Shown: one piece after another, positions 20,746 through 28,921 of the stretch | How the letters are laid out: each line of letters starts with the position of its first letter | How positions within the stretch are numbered: the first letter of the stretch is position 1 | From: Marinobacter zhejiangensis | GTDB lineage: Bacteria; Pseudomonadota; Gammaproteobacteria; Pseudomonadales; Oleiphilaceae | DNA length: 64,000 nucleotides | Assembly (NCBI RefSeq): GCF_900114775.1 | Contig: NZ_FOUE01000002.1 | Location: 521,857 to 585,856, forward strand | Direction of reading: 5' to 3' | Translations under genes and position numbers: made by a program | The notes under the pieces: model-generated | What the model was told of the DNA's origin: nothing | What the model saw: the letters and a program-made list of their open reading frames with translations, nothing else | Database searches by the model: none

Positions 20746-22128
20746 ATGTTTGATTCAGAAAACCCGGCTGACCTGGTTATTCATGGCGCCCACCTGCTAA
20801 CGGTGGACCCGCATTTGGGGGAAATTCCCCTCGGTCGCCTGGTGATTCACAAAGGCCGGTTTGTGGAGGTGGGACCCGATGATGAGAGCCGGGCGTTGCC
20901 TCCGGCCAGACGGGTGATTGATCTGTCGGGTCATGTGGTGACGCCAGGGTTTATCAATGTCCACACCCACACAATTCTGACCATGGTTCGTGGTGTCGCG
21001 GAGGATATGGGATTCGCTCCGGCCTACACCGCCGGTGTGCCCCATGGCCATGATGTGACCGAGGAAGAAGCCGTAGCCCTGGCCCGCCTGGGGGCTGCTG
21101 AGGCGCTGCTGTTTGGTTCAACCTTGATCAACGACAGCTTTGTGCATGCCAACCAGGCATTGCCTGCGATGGGGGAGCTGGGGCTGAGGGTCATCGCCTG
21201 TGGTCGAATTCACGATGTGGATTTCACCCGGGTGCATGAGGGCATCTGGAATCATCGTTCGGCCATTGGAGAGAAAACCCTGGGGCAGGCGATAGCTCTT
21301 CATGAACGCTGGCAGGGACAGATGGACGGGCGGCTTGGTGTGGAGCTGGCGGCACACGCCCCGGACACCTGTTCTCGCCAGCTATTGGCACAGGTTGCCG
21401 AGGTTCGTGACGCACTGGGTATTCAGGTCAATGGGCATCTGTCTCAAAGCCGTACTGAAAACCAGAGGGTTTTCGAGCGGGACGGCATGTCACCAACGGA
21501 ACTGTTGGAAGATGTCGGGTTGCTGGGGCCACGCTTTACTGCCGCTCACTGTATGTACGTTAGCGATAGCGATATTGCGCGGCTGGGGGCGAGTCGTACC
21601 AATGTGGCCCACGTTCCACGAGGAAATGCCACGGGGGGACGCATTGCACCTACACAGCACCTGCGGACGGCAGGGGCCAACCTGGCACTTGCAACTGACA
21701 ATATGCATGCCGACATGGTTGAGGTGATGCGCTGGGCGCTGATTGTCGGCAGGCTGCAGGCGGGTGAAATTAATGACAGCTGGCAGCCTCACCATGTGCT
21801 GGAAATGGCAACCATGGGTGGGGCCAGGGCGTTGGGGTTGCAGGATGACCTGGGTTCGCTTAGTCCCGGAAAGCGGGCAGACCTGGTGGCGTTTAATTTC
21901 CGCCGGCCCCACTTGGTGCCTGTGACCAAGGCTCTTGGCAACCTCGTTCACACCGCGCAGGGGCGTGATGTGGAGCTGGTTGTTTGTAATGGCGACGTCG
22001 TCGTGGAACAGGGCGTACTTTGCCGGGCAGACAGTGAGGTGTTGCTGGCAGATGCTCAGCAGGCCGCAGATGCACTGTGGCGTCGAGCCAGGGCGCAAGG
22101 GACCGGAAATAGGGCATGCCAGCTATGA
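20746..22128 (+). CDS. Amidohydrolase, ATZ/TRZ-type metal-dependent hydrolase
   Basis: This 460-residue enzyme of the amidohydrolase superfamily (the group with chlorohydrolases, guanine and cytosine-type deaminases) is cytosolic. Metal-ligand motifs are in order: NVHTHT (HxH), GHLSQSRTE, TAAHC and LATDN. The C-terminal beta-sandwich with LGSLSPGKRADLVAFN is complete. It may deaminate or hydrolyse a ring carbon of an N-heterocycle. It begins 18 nt after dctM and overlaps the next gene. The substrate is unknown. A second enzyme of the same group closes the operon at 28922. Confidence 0.82.
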   Translation: MFDSENPADLVIHGAHLLTVDPHLGEIPLGRLVIHKGRFVEVGPDDESRALPPARRVIDLSGHVVTPGFINVHTHTILTMVRGVAEDMGFAPAYTAGVPHGHDVTEEEAVALARLGAAEALLFGSTLINDSFVHANQALPAMGELGLRVIACGRIHDVDFTRVHEGIWNHRSAIGEKTLGQAIALHERWQGQMDGRLGVELAAHAPDTCSRQLLAQVAEVRDALGIQVNGHLSQSRTENQRVFERDGMSPTELLEDVGLLGPRFTAAHCMYVSDSDIARLGASRTNVAHVPRGNATGGRIAPTQHLRTAGANLALATDNMHADMVEVMRWALIVGRLQAGEINDSWQPHHVLEMATMGGARALGLQDDLGSLSPGKRADLVAFNFRRPHLVPVTKALGNLVHTAQGRDVELVVCNGDVVVEQGVLCRADSEVLLADAQQAADALWRRARAQGTGNRACQL

Positions 22129-22877
22129 GACTCCTGATCGTCAATCCCAATATTTCGTCAAGCGTAACCGACCTGATTGAGGCTGAGGCCAGGCTAAGTG
22201 TCTCGTCTGAAACGGAGATAACCATGCGCACGGCAGCGTTTGGTGTTGCCTACATCGAGACCCGCGCAGAGGCGGTAGTCGGAGCCTACGCCACCCTTGC
22301 TGAGCTGGCAGAGCATCACCCCGGGCATGATGCTGCGGTGATTGCGGCGTTCGGGGATCCGGGGCTTGAAGCCGCTCGTGAAATTTTGCCAATACCAGTG
22401 GTTGGCCTCACCGAAAGCGCGCTTATGACCGCTGCCATGCTGGGCGGCCGGATCGGGATTATTGCGATATCACGGCGAATAGGGGCCTGGTACCGGGAAA
22501 CAGTGGATCGGTATGGCCTGCTTCCGCGGCTTAGCGGGATCCGCTTCCTCGATGAACCTTTCAACGACATCTCCTCAGTACAGCAGGATAGGGCACAGCA
22601 GCTGCTGGCCCTGAGTGAGGCTGCCATTGTTGAGGATGGTGCAGATGTCCTGATCATGGCCGGCGCGCCATTAGCGGGCTTGGCCCGGCAAGTCGGGAAC
22701 CGCATACCGGTACCGGTTGTGGACGGTGTGAGTTGTGCCGTTCGTCAAGCCGCACTGCTTGCGGGGTTGGCACCCGTGAAGGCCCGGGCGGGCAGTTATG
22801 CGCTCCCTCCCCGCAAGGCGTGCCGTGGCCTGCCAACCGCCATGGCCGCACTGGTTGGTGGTGAGGGTGGGGTGTGA
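22125..22877 (+). CDS. Asp/Glu/hydantoin racemase-fold protein lacking both catalytic cysteines
   Basis: This 250-residue protein starts MRLLIVNPNISSSVTDLIEA, typical of hydantoin racemases (Asp/Glu racemase fold). An in-frame ATG at 22116 is also possible. Both active-site cysteines appear replaced. Where hydantoin racemases read IACFGDPG, this reads IAAFGDPG (A75). Where they read LGCAGMA, this reads MAGAPLA (G180). The two-base racemase mechanism therefore cannot operate as usual. It could be a lyase, decarboxylase or isomerase on the same fold, or a non-catalytic protein. It overlaps the preceding amidohydrolase by 4 nt. Confidence 0.75.
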   Translation: MRLLIVNPNISSSVTDLIEAEARLSVSSETEITMRTAAFGVAYIETRAEAVVGAYATLAELAEHHPGHDAAVIAAFGDPGLEAAREILPIPVVGLTESALMTAAMLGGRIGIIAISRRIGAWYRETVDRYGLLPRLSGIRFLDEPFNDISSVQQDRAQQLLALSEAAIVEDGADVLIMAGAPLAGLARQVGNRIPVPVVDGVSCAVRQAALLAGLAPVKARAGSYALPPRKACRGLPTAMAALVGGEGGV

Positions 22878-22926
22878 ATGGCCTCAACTACGATTATGAA
22901 ATGCACGTGACCATAGGAACTCTTCC

Positions 22927-23661
22927 ATGATTCGAAGTCGCTTTGGGGTACTTACGCCTTCATCCAACACCGCCCTGGAACCACTGACCTCAGCAATGGT
23001 CGCTCAGGTACCCGGTGTTAGCGCCCATTTCTCACGGTTTACCGTGACGGAAATCGCACTGAACGAACAGGCACTGGGGCAGTTCGACAATAGCAATGTT
23101 CTGGCGGCAGCTCGGCTCCTGGTTGATGCGCGGGTGAATGTCATTGGATGGAGCGGCACTTCCGCTGGCTGGCTGGGGTTTGCTCACGATGAACGCCTTT
23201 GCCAGGCCATTGAGAGCGAAACGGGTATCGTCGCCACAACCTCGATGCTTGCGCTCAACGAGATTCTGGATCGCTGCGGGCTTCGGAACTTTGGCTTGGT
23301 GACACCCTATACCAGTGACGTTCAGGCCCGGATTTTGGACAACTACCGGAGTGCGGGGTTTGCCATTGCGGCTGAGGATCACCTCGGTATCAGTGAAAAC
23401 TTTGCCTATGCCGAAGTCTCTGAAGCCACGTTAACCGAACAGGTTCGCCGGGTCGCTAAGGCTGGTCCCCCGGCTATTGTTGTGGCTTGTACCAACCTGT
23501 GTTCCGCAGGCCTGGTTGCGCGCTGGGAGGCGGAGTTCGGGATCCCGGTTCTGGACACCACCGCCACAGTGGTCTGGAAAATGCTCCAGCTGTGTGGGCA
23601 TGGCGCTACAGGGCTGAGTGGGTGGGGGAGTTTAATGGCTGGGGGATTGATCAGTGAATGA
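22927..23661 (+). CDS. Maleate isomerase / arylmalonate decarboxylase family protein
   Basis: This 244-residue member of the Asp/Glu racemase superfamily starts RFGVLTPSSNTALEP, typical of maleate cis-trans isomerases. The first catalytic cysteine is absent. The site reads G77-T78-S79, as in arylmalonate decarboxylase. A tyrosine (Y128 in VTPYTSDV) and a single second-site cysteine (C188 in ACTNL) are present. From family knowledge this arrangement favours decarboxylation of a malonate-type substrate over cis-trans isomerisation, but specificity is inferred. The next gene starts inside its 3' end (8-nt overlap). Confidence 0.72.
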   Translation: MIRSRFGVLTPSSNTALEPLTSAMVAQVPGVSAHFSRFTVTEIALNEQALGQFDNSNVLAAARLLVDARVNVIGWSGTSAGWLGFAHDERLCQAIESETGIVATTSMLALNEILDRCGLRNFGLVTPYTSDVQARILDNYRSAGFAIAAEDHLGISENFAYAEVSEATLTEQVRRVAKAGPPAIVVACTNLCSAGLVARWEAEFGIPVLDTTATVVWKMLQLCGHGATGLSGWGSLMAGGLISE

Positions 23662-25096
23662 TTTTGACCTGGTAATTCGAAACGCCCGCTGCGCCACCGC
23701 CGCCGACGTTTTTGAGGCTGATATCGGTGTCTGTGACGGAAGAATTGTGGCCCTTGGAACGGGTTTGGGAACCGGACGGGAGGAAATTGATGCCGATGGT
23801 CGCTGGGTTACTCCCGGTGGCGTCGACGGCCACTGTCACCTGGACCAGCCCACGACCGACGGCTCCCGGATGGCCGATGATTTTCTGACCGGAACCCGCT
23901 CAGCGGCGTGTGGTGGTACGACCACCATTCTGCCGTTTGCCTGCCAGATGAAAGGGCAGAGCCTGCGTGCCGCCGTCGAAGACTACCATCGCCGGGCCGA
24001 AGGTAAGGCGGCGGTGGATTATGCCTTCCACCTGATTGTCTCGGACCCCACACCAGAGGTTCTGGGTGTTGAACTGCCGGAGTTGATCCGGGAAGGCTAT
24101 ACCTCTTTCAAGATTTATATGACCTATGACGATCTGAAGCTCTCAGATCGCGAAATCATCGATGTGCTGGCCGTTGCCCGAGAGCACGGCGCGATGGTTA
24201 TGGTGCATGCCGAAAATGCTGACTGCATTGCCTGGTTGACTGAGCGTTTGTTGGCGAAGGGGCACACTGCCCCGCGTTATCACGCACAGTCGCGCCCAAT
24301 GCTGGTAGAGCGTGAAGCCACGCACCGGGCCATTGCTTATGCCGAATTGGTGGATGTGCCGATATTGATCGTGCATGTGTCCGGTCGTGAGGCGGTTGAA
24401 CAGCTGCATTGGGCTCATGGGCATGGTTTGCGTGTCTATGCGGAAACCTGCCCCCAGTACCTGTTCCTGACCGCCGAGGACTTGGGCATTTCAGACGACG
24501 ACGGGCATGGTGCCAAGTGTATTTGTAGCCCGCCACCCCGTGATCAGGCGAACCAGCAAGTAGTGTGGGATGGCCTGGAGAGTGGCGTGTTCCAGGTGTT
24601 TTCCTCGGATCACGCGCCGTTCAACTTTGACGGCCCAGAGGGAAAGTTCACCGCGGGCTCGGGCGCCAGCTTTGAAAAAATCCCGAATGGGATTCCCGGC
24701 CTGGAAACCCGGCTGGCTTTACTCTTCAGTCATGGCGTTGAAACCGGCCGGCTGTCCGTTCAGCAGTTCGTCGCACTGACCGCAACCAATGTCGCCAAGA
24801 TGTATGGGCTCTACCCGCAAAAAGGCTCCATTGCCATTGGGGCGGATGCGGACCTGGTGATTTGGGAGACCGGTTTGTCACGGACGATTGCCAACGCCAA
24901 CCTGCATCACGCGGTGGACTATACCCCATATGAGGGAATGCCTGTCAGTGCCTGGCCAGGTATGACGCTGTCCCGGGGTGAGGTTGTGTGGCGAAACGGA
25001 ACCTACCTTGGGGCCCCGGGAAGAGGGCGGTTCCTGCCCTGTGGGCTTCCAGAACCCGCCAGGCCCAAGACACGGCCAAATGGAGGAGGCGCATGA
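23654..25096 (+). CDS. Hydantoinase/dihydropyrimidinase-family cyclic amidohydrolase
   Basis: This 480-residue binuclear metal enzyme opens cyclic ureides or amides. Motifs are in order: GHCHLDQP (metal HxH), TSFKIYMTYDDL (carboxylated lysine bridging the metals), MVHAEN, LIVHVSGREA (metal histidines) and SSDHAPFN (catalytic aspartate). All D-hydantoinase/dihydropyrimidinase ligands are visible. It starts at a GTG overlapping the previous gene. No N-carbamoyl-amino-acid hydrolase follows it, so the ring-opened product must be handled by another enzyme of the cluster. Confidence 0.85.
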   Translation: MNDFDLVIRNARCATAADVFEADIGVCDGRIVALGTGLGTGREEIDADGRWVTPGGVDGHCHLDQPTTDGSRMADDFLTGTRSAACGGTTTILPFACQMKGQSLRAAVEDYHRRAEGKAAVDYAFHLIVSDPTPEVLGVELPELIREGYTSFKIYMTYDDLKLSDREIIDVLAVAREHGAMVMVHAENADCIAWLTERLLAKGHTAPRYHAQSRPMLVEREATHRAIAYAELVDVPILIVHVSGREAVEQLHWAHGHGLRVYAETCPQYLFLTAEDLGISDDDGHGAKCICSPPPRDQANQQVVWDGLESGVFQVFSSDHAPFNFDGPEGKFTAGSGASFEKIPNGIPGLETRLALLFSHGVETGRLSVQQFVALTATNVAKMYGLYPQKGSIAIGADADLVIWETGLSRTIANANLHHAVDYTPYEGMPVSAWPGMTLSRGEVVWRNGTYLGAPGRGRFLPCGLPEPARPKTRPNGGGA

Positions 25097-25869
25097 CTGG
25101 TCTGAATGGGGACGTGTGCGGGAGCCTGGTTGACGCCTTGGCCGAAGCATGGACTTCAGGGATGCCAATGTCGGCTGATGATGCCTCGCGTCTTGCTCCT
25201 GCGGACTGTGATGCTGCATACCTTGTTCACAAAGTGTTGGGTGAGCGTTTGGAATGGTGGCCGACAGGGCGCCCCAGAGCATGGAAGCTGGCGATGGGAA
25301 AACCGCCGTTGGCGGCCCCGGTCCCGGATTTCCTTCTGGAGCTGTCTCCCGGGGTGGAACGCTCCCCCCACAGTGTAAACGGCATTGAAGTTGAACTCGT
25401 CGTCCGACTTTCGGCCCCCATCGGGCCGCAGGCCAGCCGGGATGAGGTCGAAGCGGCCATTGGCCAGACCTTTGCTGCGATTGAGCGGTTCGACGTTCGA
25501 GCCAAAAACTGGGAACGTCTTCCTGAAACGTTTCTGCTGGCGGATTTGCAGATGCATGGCGGCCTCGTCGTTGGCGATGGAGTGTCCGGCTGGGTGAGTC
25601 CTACGTGCCTGCAAATAAAGGCAACCGGACAGAACTTCAGCGGGCGGGTTTGGCAGCACCCAATGAATGACCCGCTGGCAGCCATTCCCTGGCTGGCAGG
25701 ACATGCCAGTAAACAGCGGTGGCCTCTGCAGGCAGGGGACCTGATTGCGACCGGAAGCTGGTGCGGGATGATCAGGCTCCCCAGTGGCGGGCAAATATCC
25801 GCTCATTTTCAAGGTGTCGGTGGTGTTGGCCTGGCCCCCAGCGAGACCGGCAAAGGAGTATCCTCATGA
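25093..25869 (+). CDS. Fumarylacetoacetase-fold hydratase/decarboxylase (2-keto-4-pentenoate hydratase-like)
   Basis: This 258-residue protein shows the MhpD-type pattern: an N-terminal helix pair with AYLVHKVLGERL, the metal-binding GIEVELVVRL (E-x-E) and a C-terminal GDLIATGSWCGM loop. Family members hydrate 2-oxo-4-pentenoates or decarboxylate oxo acids with Mg2+ or Mn2+. The frame is open further upstream, but the ATG at 25093 follows GGAGGAGG and overlaps the preceding stop (ATGA). It would act late, on a ring-opened oxo-acid (inference). Confidence 0.75.
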   Translation: MTGLNGDVCGSLVDALAEAWTSGMPMSADDASRLAPADCDAAYLVHKVLGERLEWWPTGRPRAWKLAMGKPPLAAPVPDFLLELSPGVERSPHSVNGIEVELVVRLSAPIGPQASRDEVEAAIGQTFAAIERFDVRAKNWERLPETFLLADLQMHGGLVVGDGVSGWVSPTCLQIKATGQNFSGRVWQHPMNDPLAAIPWLAGHASKQRWPLQAGDLIATGSWCGMIRLPSGGQISAHFQGVGGVGLAPSETGKGVSS

Positions 25870-26351
25870 GTCAAATGAAACAGTGGCCAGCTATACACAG
25901 TGCCTGTGTCGTTGAGCTGCTTATGGGCCTTGGGGTCATGGTGATTGGGGCTGTTTTCCTGTTCGAGGTCCACAGTGAACCTCGGCCCTATGGCGACCCT
26001 GGAGATCTTGGTTCGGCAGCATTTTTTCCGGGCCTGGTTGCTCTGGCCGTGACCATCCTGGGCGGGTTGATGGCATTGCTGTCCTGGAGGCCGGGTAATC
26101 GAGACAGTTTGCTCAACGGTCATCTCGGGCGGGTTTTGTTGGGCTACGCGTTAATGACGTTACTGGCCGTTTCACTGCCCTGGCTTGGGATCTGGCTCGT
26201 GGCCATGACCTGTGTGCCACTCATGGCCCTGCTGTTCGGTGAACGACGGTGGTCTGTCCTTCTGGCTCTTGCCCTGATCCCGCCATTTATGGTGGTTCAG
26301 CTGTTCGAAGGGGCAATGGGTATCTACTTTCCCAGAGGCATCATCCTGTGA
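25866..26351 (+). CDS. Tripartite tricarboxylate transporter TctB-like small subunit
   Basis: This 161-residue protein has four hydrophobic segments, the TctB size and topology. The GDLGSAAFFPGLVALAV segment with phenylalanine-proline-glycine is a TctB signature. The ATG at 25866 overlaps the hydratase stop, and the stop overlaps the next start (GTGA). It forms the membrane unit of a second uptake system together with the TctA that follows. Confidence 0.85.
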   Translation: MSQMKQWPAIHSACVVELLMGLGVMVIGAVFLFEVHSEPRPYGDPGDLGSAAFFPGLVALAVTILGGLMALLSWRPGNRDSLLNGHLGRVLLGYALMTLLAVSLPWLGIWLVAMTCVPLMALLFGERRWSVLLALALIPPFMVVQLFEGAMGIYFPRGIIL

Positions 26352-27877
26352 TTGATCTTTCCATTCTTCAGCAGGGCTTGGCGATGCTGGCCTCACCCTG
26401 GACGTTTTTGGCCCTTTCAGGAGGGCTTGCTGGCGGAGTCTTGATCGGTGCCTTGCCTGGTCTGACTGCAACGATGGCTGTGGCCGTGCTCGCGCCGTTC
26501 ACTTTTTTCATGGATGCCACTATCGGTATTCCTTTCCTGCTGGGTATCTACAAAGGTGCCATTTACGGTGGTTCTATCCCGGCAATCCTGATTAATACGC
26601 CGGGTACCGCTGCGGCCGCGGCAACGGCTCGCGACGGCTATGCGCTGACTTGCCAGGGGAAATCCCGCAAAGCACTGGAGCTCAGTCTGTACAGCTCGGT
26701 TGTCGCGGACCTGATAGCAACGCTGGTCTTAATTGCGGTGGCGATACCGCTAGCGAAAGTGGCCATGAAGTTCGGTTCTCCGGAGTTCACCCTGTTGTAC
26801 CTGATTGCCCTGACCATGATCGCTACGGTCAGTGGCAACAGCTTCCTGAAAGGGCTTATCGCCGCCGGCCTCGGTTTGTTGGTGGCCTGTATCGGGTTAG
26901 ACCCGATGTCCGGCTACCAACGTTTTACCTTTGGCAGTACTGATTTGCTGGCGGGTGTGTCGTTAATACCGCTATTGATAGGGATGTTTGCGCTGAGCGA
27001 AATACTGATGCAATTGGGGAGACCCCGGGCCACGTCCGGATCTGCCGGGACATCGGTGACTCAGGATTGCGAGCGTTTGCGGTGGGCTGAGTTCTGGGCA
27101 TTGAGGCCCACCATACTCAGGGCGACATCGCTCGGTACATTTCTGGGCTCGCTGCCGGGGCTGGGTGCTGAAATAGCATGCTGGATTGCTTACGGAGTGG
27201 AGCGGGGGCGTTCAAAGGAGCCTGAACGGTTTGGGGAGGGCTCCACTGAAGGGCTGGCTGCTGCTGAAGCAGGTAATAATGCTGTGGTACCCGCGGCGCT
27301 GATTCCAATGACCGTCTTTGGGATTCCAGGCGACACCGTCACTGCCGTGCTAATCGGAGCGCTTATGGCGCAGGGGATGATGCCTGGGCCCCTGTTGGTT
27401 CAGCAGAACCCGGGGTTTCTGTTTGGTCTCTTCCTGGTGCTACTGGCCACCAATGTTCTGCTGCTGGTGTTTGGTCTGGCGGCCATTCGCTGGTTGAAAC
27501 AGGTATCGAGTATCCCCCCCGCTGTCATGTATCCCTGTGTGTTGCTGCTGTGTCTCTGTGGCACCTATTCCGTGAACTCGAGTTCGTTCGACCTGCTGAT
27601 ACTGGCGTTCGGGGGCGGCCTGGGTTACCTGATGCGATGCACCGGTTTCCCTGTAGCCCCTCTGATCATAGGTCTGTTGCTCGGGCCTGGGTTTGAGAGT
27701 GCCTTACGCCAGTCCCTGGTTTTCTCAAACGGCAGCCTGGAAATTTTCTGGTCGCGCCCTGGAAGCCTGATTTTGTTATCCATTCTTGCCCTGGTCGTCG
27801 CCGTTATGGCATGGCGTGGGCTAAAGCGTACGGGAGCCAGATCCTGGCTCTCAGAAAACCGTCGAGCCACGACATAA
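26348..27877 (+). CDS. Tripartite tricarboxylate transporter TctA-like large permease
   Basis: This 509-residue permease has about 11-12 hydrophobic segments. TctA signatures are clear: GALPGLTATMAVAVLAP near residue 35, YGGSIPAILINTPGT, and the internal second copy LGSLPGLGAEIACW with FGIPGDTVTAVLIGAL. It starts at a GTG overlapping the TctB stop. The gene order is B-A-C rather than the more familiar C-B-A. Confidence 0.9.
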   Translation: MIDLSILQQGLAMLASPWTFLALSGGLAGGVLIGALPGLTATMAVAVLAPFTFFMDATIGIPFLLGIYKGAIYGGSIPAILINTPGTAAAAATARDGYALTCQGKSRKALELSLYSSVVADLIATLVLIAVAIPLAKVAMKFGSPEFTLLYLIALTMIATVSGNSFLKGLIAAGLGLLVACIGLDPMSGYQRFTFGSTDLLAGVSLIPLLIGMFALSEILMQLGRPRATSGSAGTSVTQDCERLRWAEFWALRPTILRATSLGTFLGSLPGLGAEIACWIAYGVERGRSKEPERFGEGSTEGLAAAEAGNNAVVPAALIPMTVFGIPGDTVTAVLIGALMAQGMMPGPLLVQQNPGFLFGLFLVLLATNVLLLVFGLAAIRWLKQVSSIPPAVMYPCVLLLCLCGTYSVNSSSFDLLILAFGGGLGYLMRCTGFPVAPLIIGLLLGPGFESALRQSLVFSNGSLEIFWSRPGSLILLSILALVVAVMAWRGLKRTGARSWLSENRRATT

Positions 27878-27897
27878 ACTGCCTGAGGAGGCTATCC

Positions 27898-28866
27898 ATG
27901 ATCCGAAAATACCTTTCACTCAGTCTTGCATGCAGCGCTATGGTTGGAAGCATGATGGCTTCTTTCAGTACCGCGCATGCTAACGAGAGCGCTTTGCCTG
28001 ATGAGCCGATCCGATTTGTGACCCCTTACCCAGCGGGCGGTTCGCATTCGCTGCATGCCGGCATCATTACTGCCGTCGGGGAACAGTTTATGGGTCAGCC
28101 GCTGGTTTCGGTCATCCGCGGTGGTGGTGGCGGAGCCGTCGCAGCGGCGGAAGTCGCCCGTAGTACGCCAAACGGGACGATGCTGTTGTTTGGTGACCCA
28201 ACCATCAACTCCCTGCGCCCCCAGGTAGAGCAGCTACCGTATAAAGCGGAGGATTTTGTTGCGGTCGCGCGTATCAATTACAGCCCGGCTATTTTCGTAA
28301 CGTCGCCAGATCAACCATTTGAAAGCATCGGCGAATTTGTGGACTACGCGAAGGCTAATCCAGACGACGTTGTTTACAGCTCTGACAACCGTAATGGTTT
28401 TACCTACACCGTCTTTGAAATGCTTAAAGCCACGGCAGACGTGAACATGCGGGGTGTGGAACTGGGTGGCGGTGGCCCGGCGGTTACGCAGCTGCTGGGT
28501 GGGAATACCATGGCCTACGCCGGCGACCCGAGTGTTGTTGGGGAGCACCTGGAGGCAGGTACTCTGGTGGGACTTTGTGTCACTGATACAGTGCGTTTCC
28601 CTCAGTATGAGGATATTCCTACCTGTCAGGAAGAAGGCTACGATGTGGTATTCCAATTCTGGCGCGGGGTGATGGCCCCAGCTGGCACGCCAGATGCCGT
28701 TGTTGCCGAGTTAAGTGACGGGTTCCGGCGTATGACTGAGGATGAAGGGTTCCTGAGGCTGATCGGCAAGATTGGGTCTGGCATCCAGTTCCTTGGGCAT
28801 GAAGAGTTTGCCGAGGCCTTGAACAAAGAGCAGGCCGCCATGCGAGCAGCATACTTGGGCGAGTAA
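27898..28866 (+). CDS. Tripartite tricarboxylate transporter substrate-binding protein (TctC/Bug family)
   Basis: This 322-residue periplasmic receptor has a signal peptide (residues 1-29, ending AHA) and a mature N-terminus EPIRFVTPYPAGGSHSLHAG. The YPAGG loop that contacts ligand carboxylates in Bug proteins is intact. The start is the ATG at 27898 after GAGGAGG. The domain is full length. Together with TctB and TctA it gives the cluster a second, independent high-affinity uptake route. Confidence 0.9.
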   Translation: MIRKYLSLSLACSAMVGSMMASFSTAHANESALPDEPIRFVTPYPAGGSHSLHAGIITAVGEQFMGQPLVSVIRGGGGGAVAAAEVARSTPNGTMLLFGDPTINSLRPQVEQLPYKAEDFVAVARINYSPAIFVTSPDQPFESIGEFVDYAKANPDDVVYSSDNRNGFTYTVFEMLKATADVNMRGVELGGGGPAVTQLLGGNTMAYAGDPSVVGEHLEAGTLVGLCVTDTVRFPQYEDIPTCQEEGYDVVFQFWRGVMAPAGTPDAVVAELSDGFRRMTEDEGFLRLIGKIGSGIQFLGHEEFAEALNKEQAAMRAAYLGE

Positions 28867-28921
28867 TCCATTGTCTCACAAGGAGTATGCTGGCGGCCGG
28901 AGGCCGTCAGCCAACTTGACG

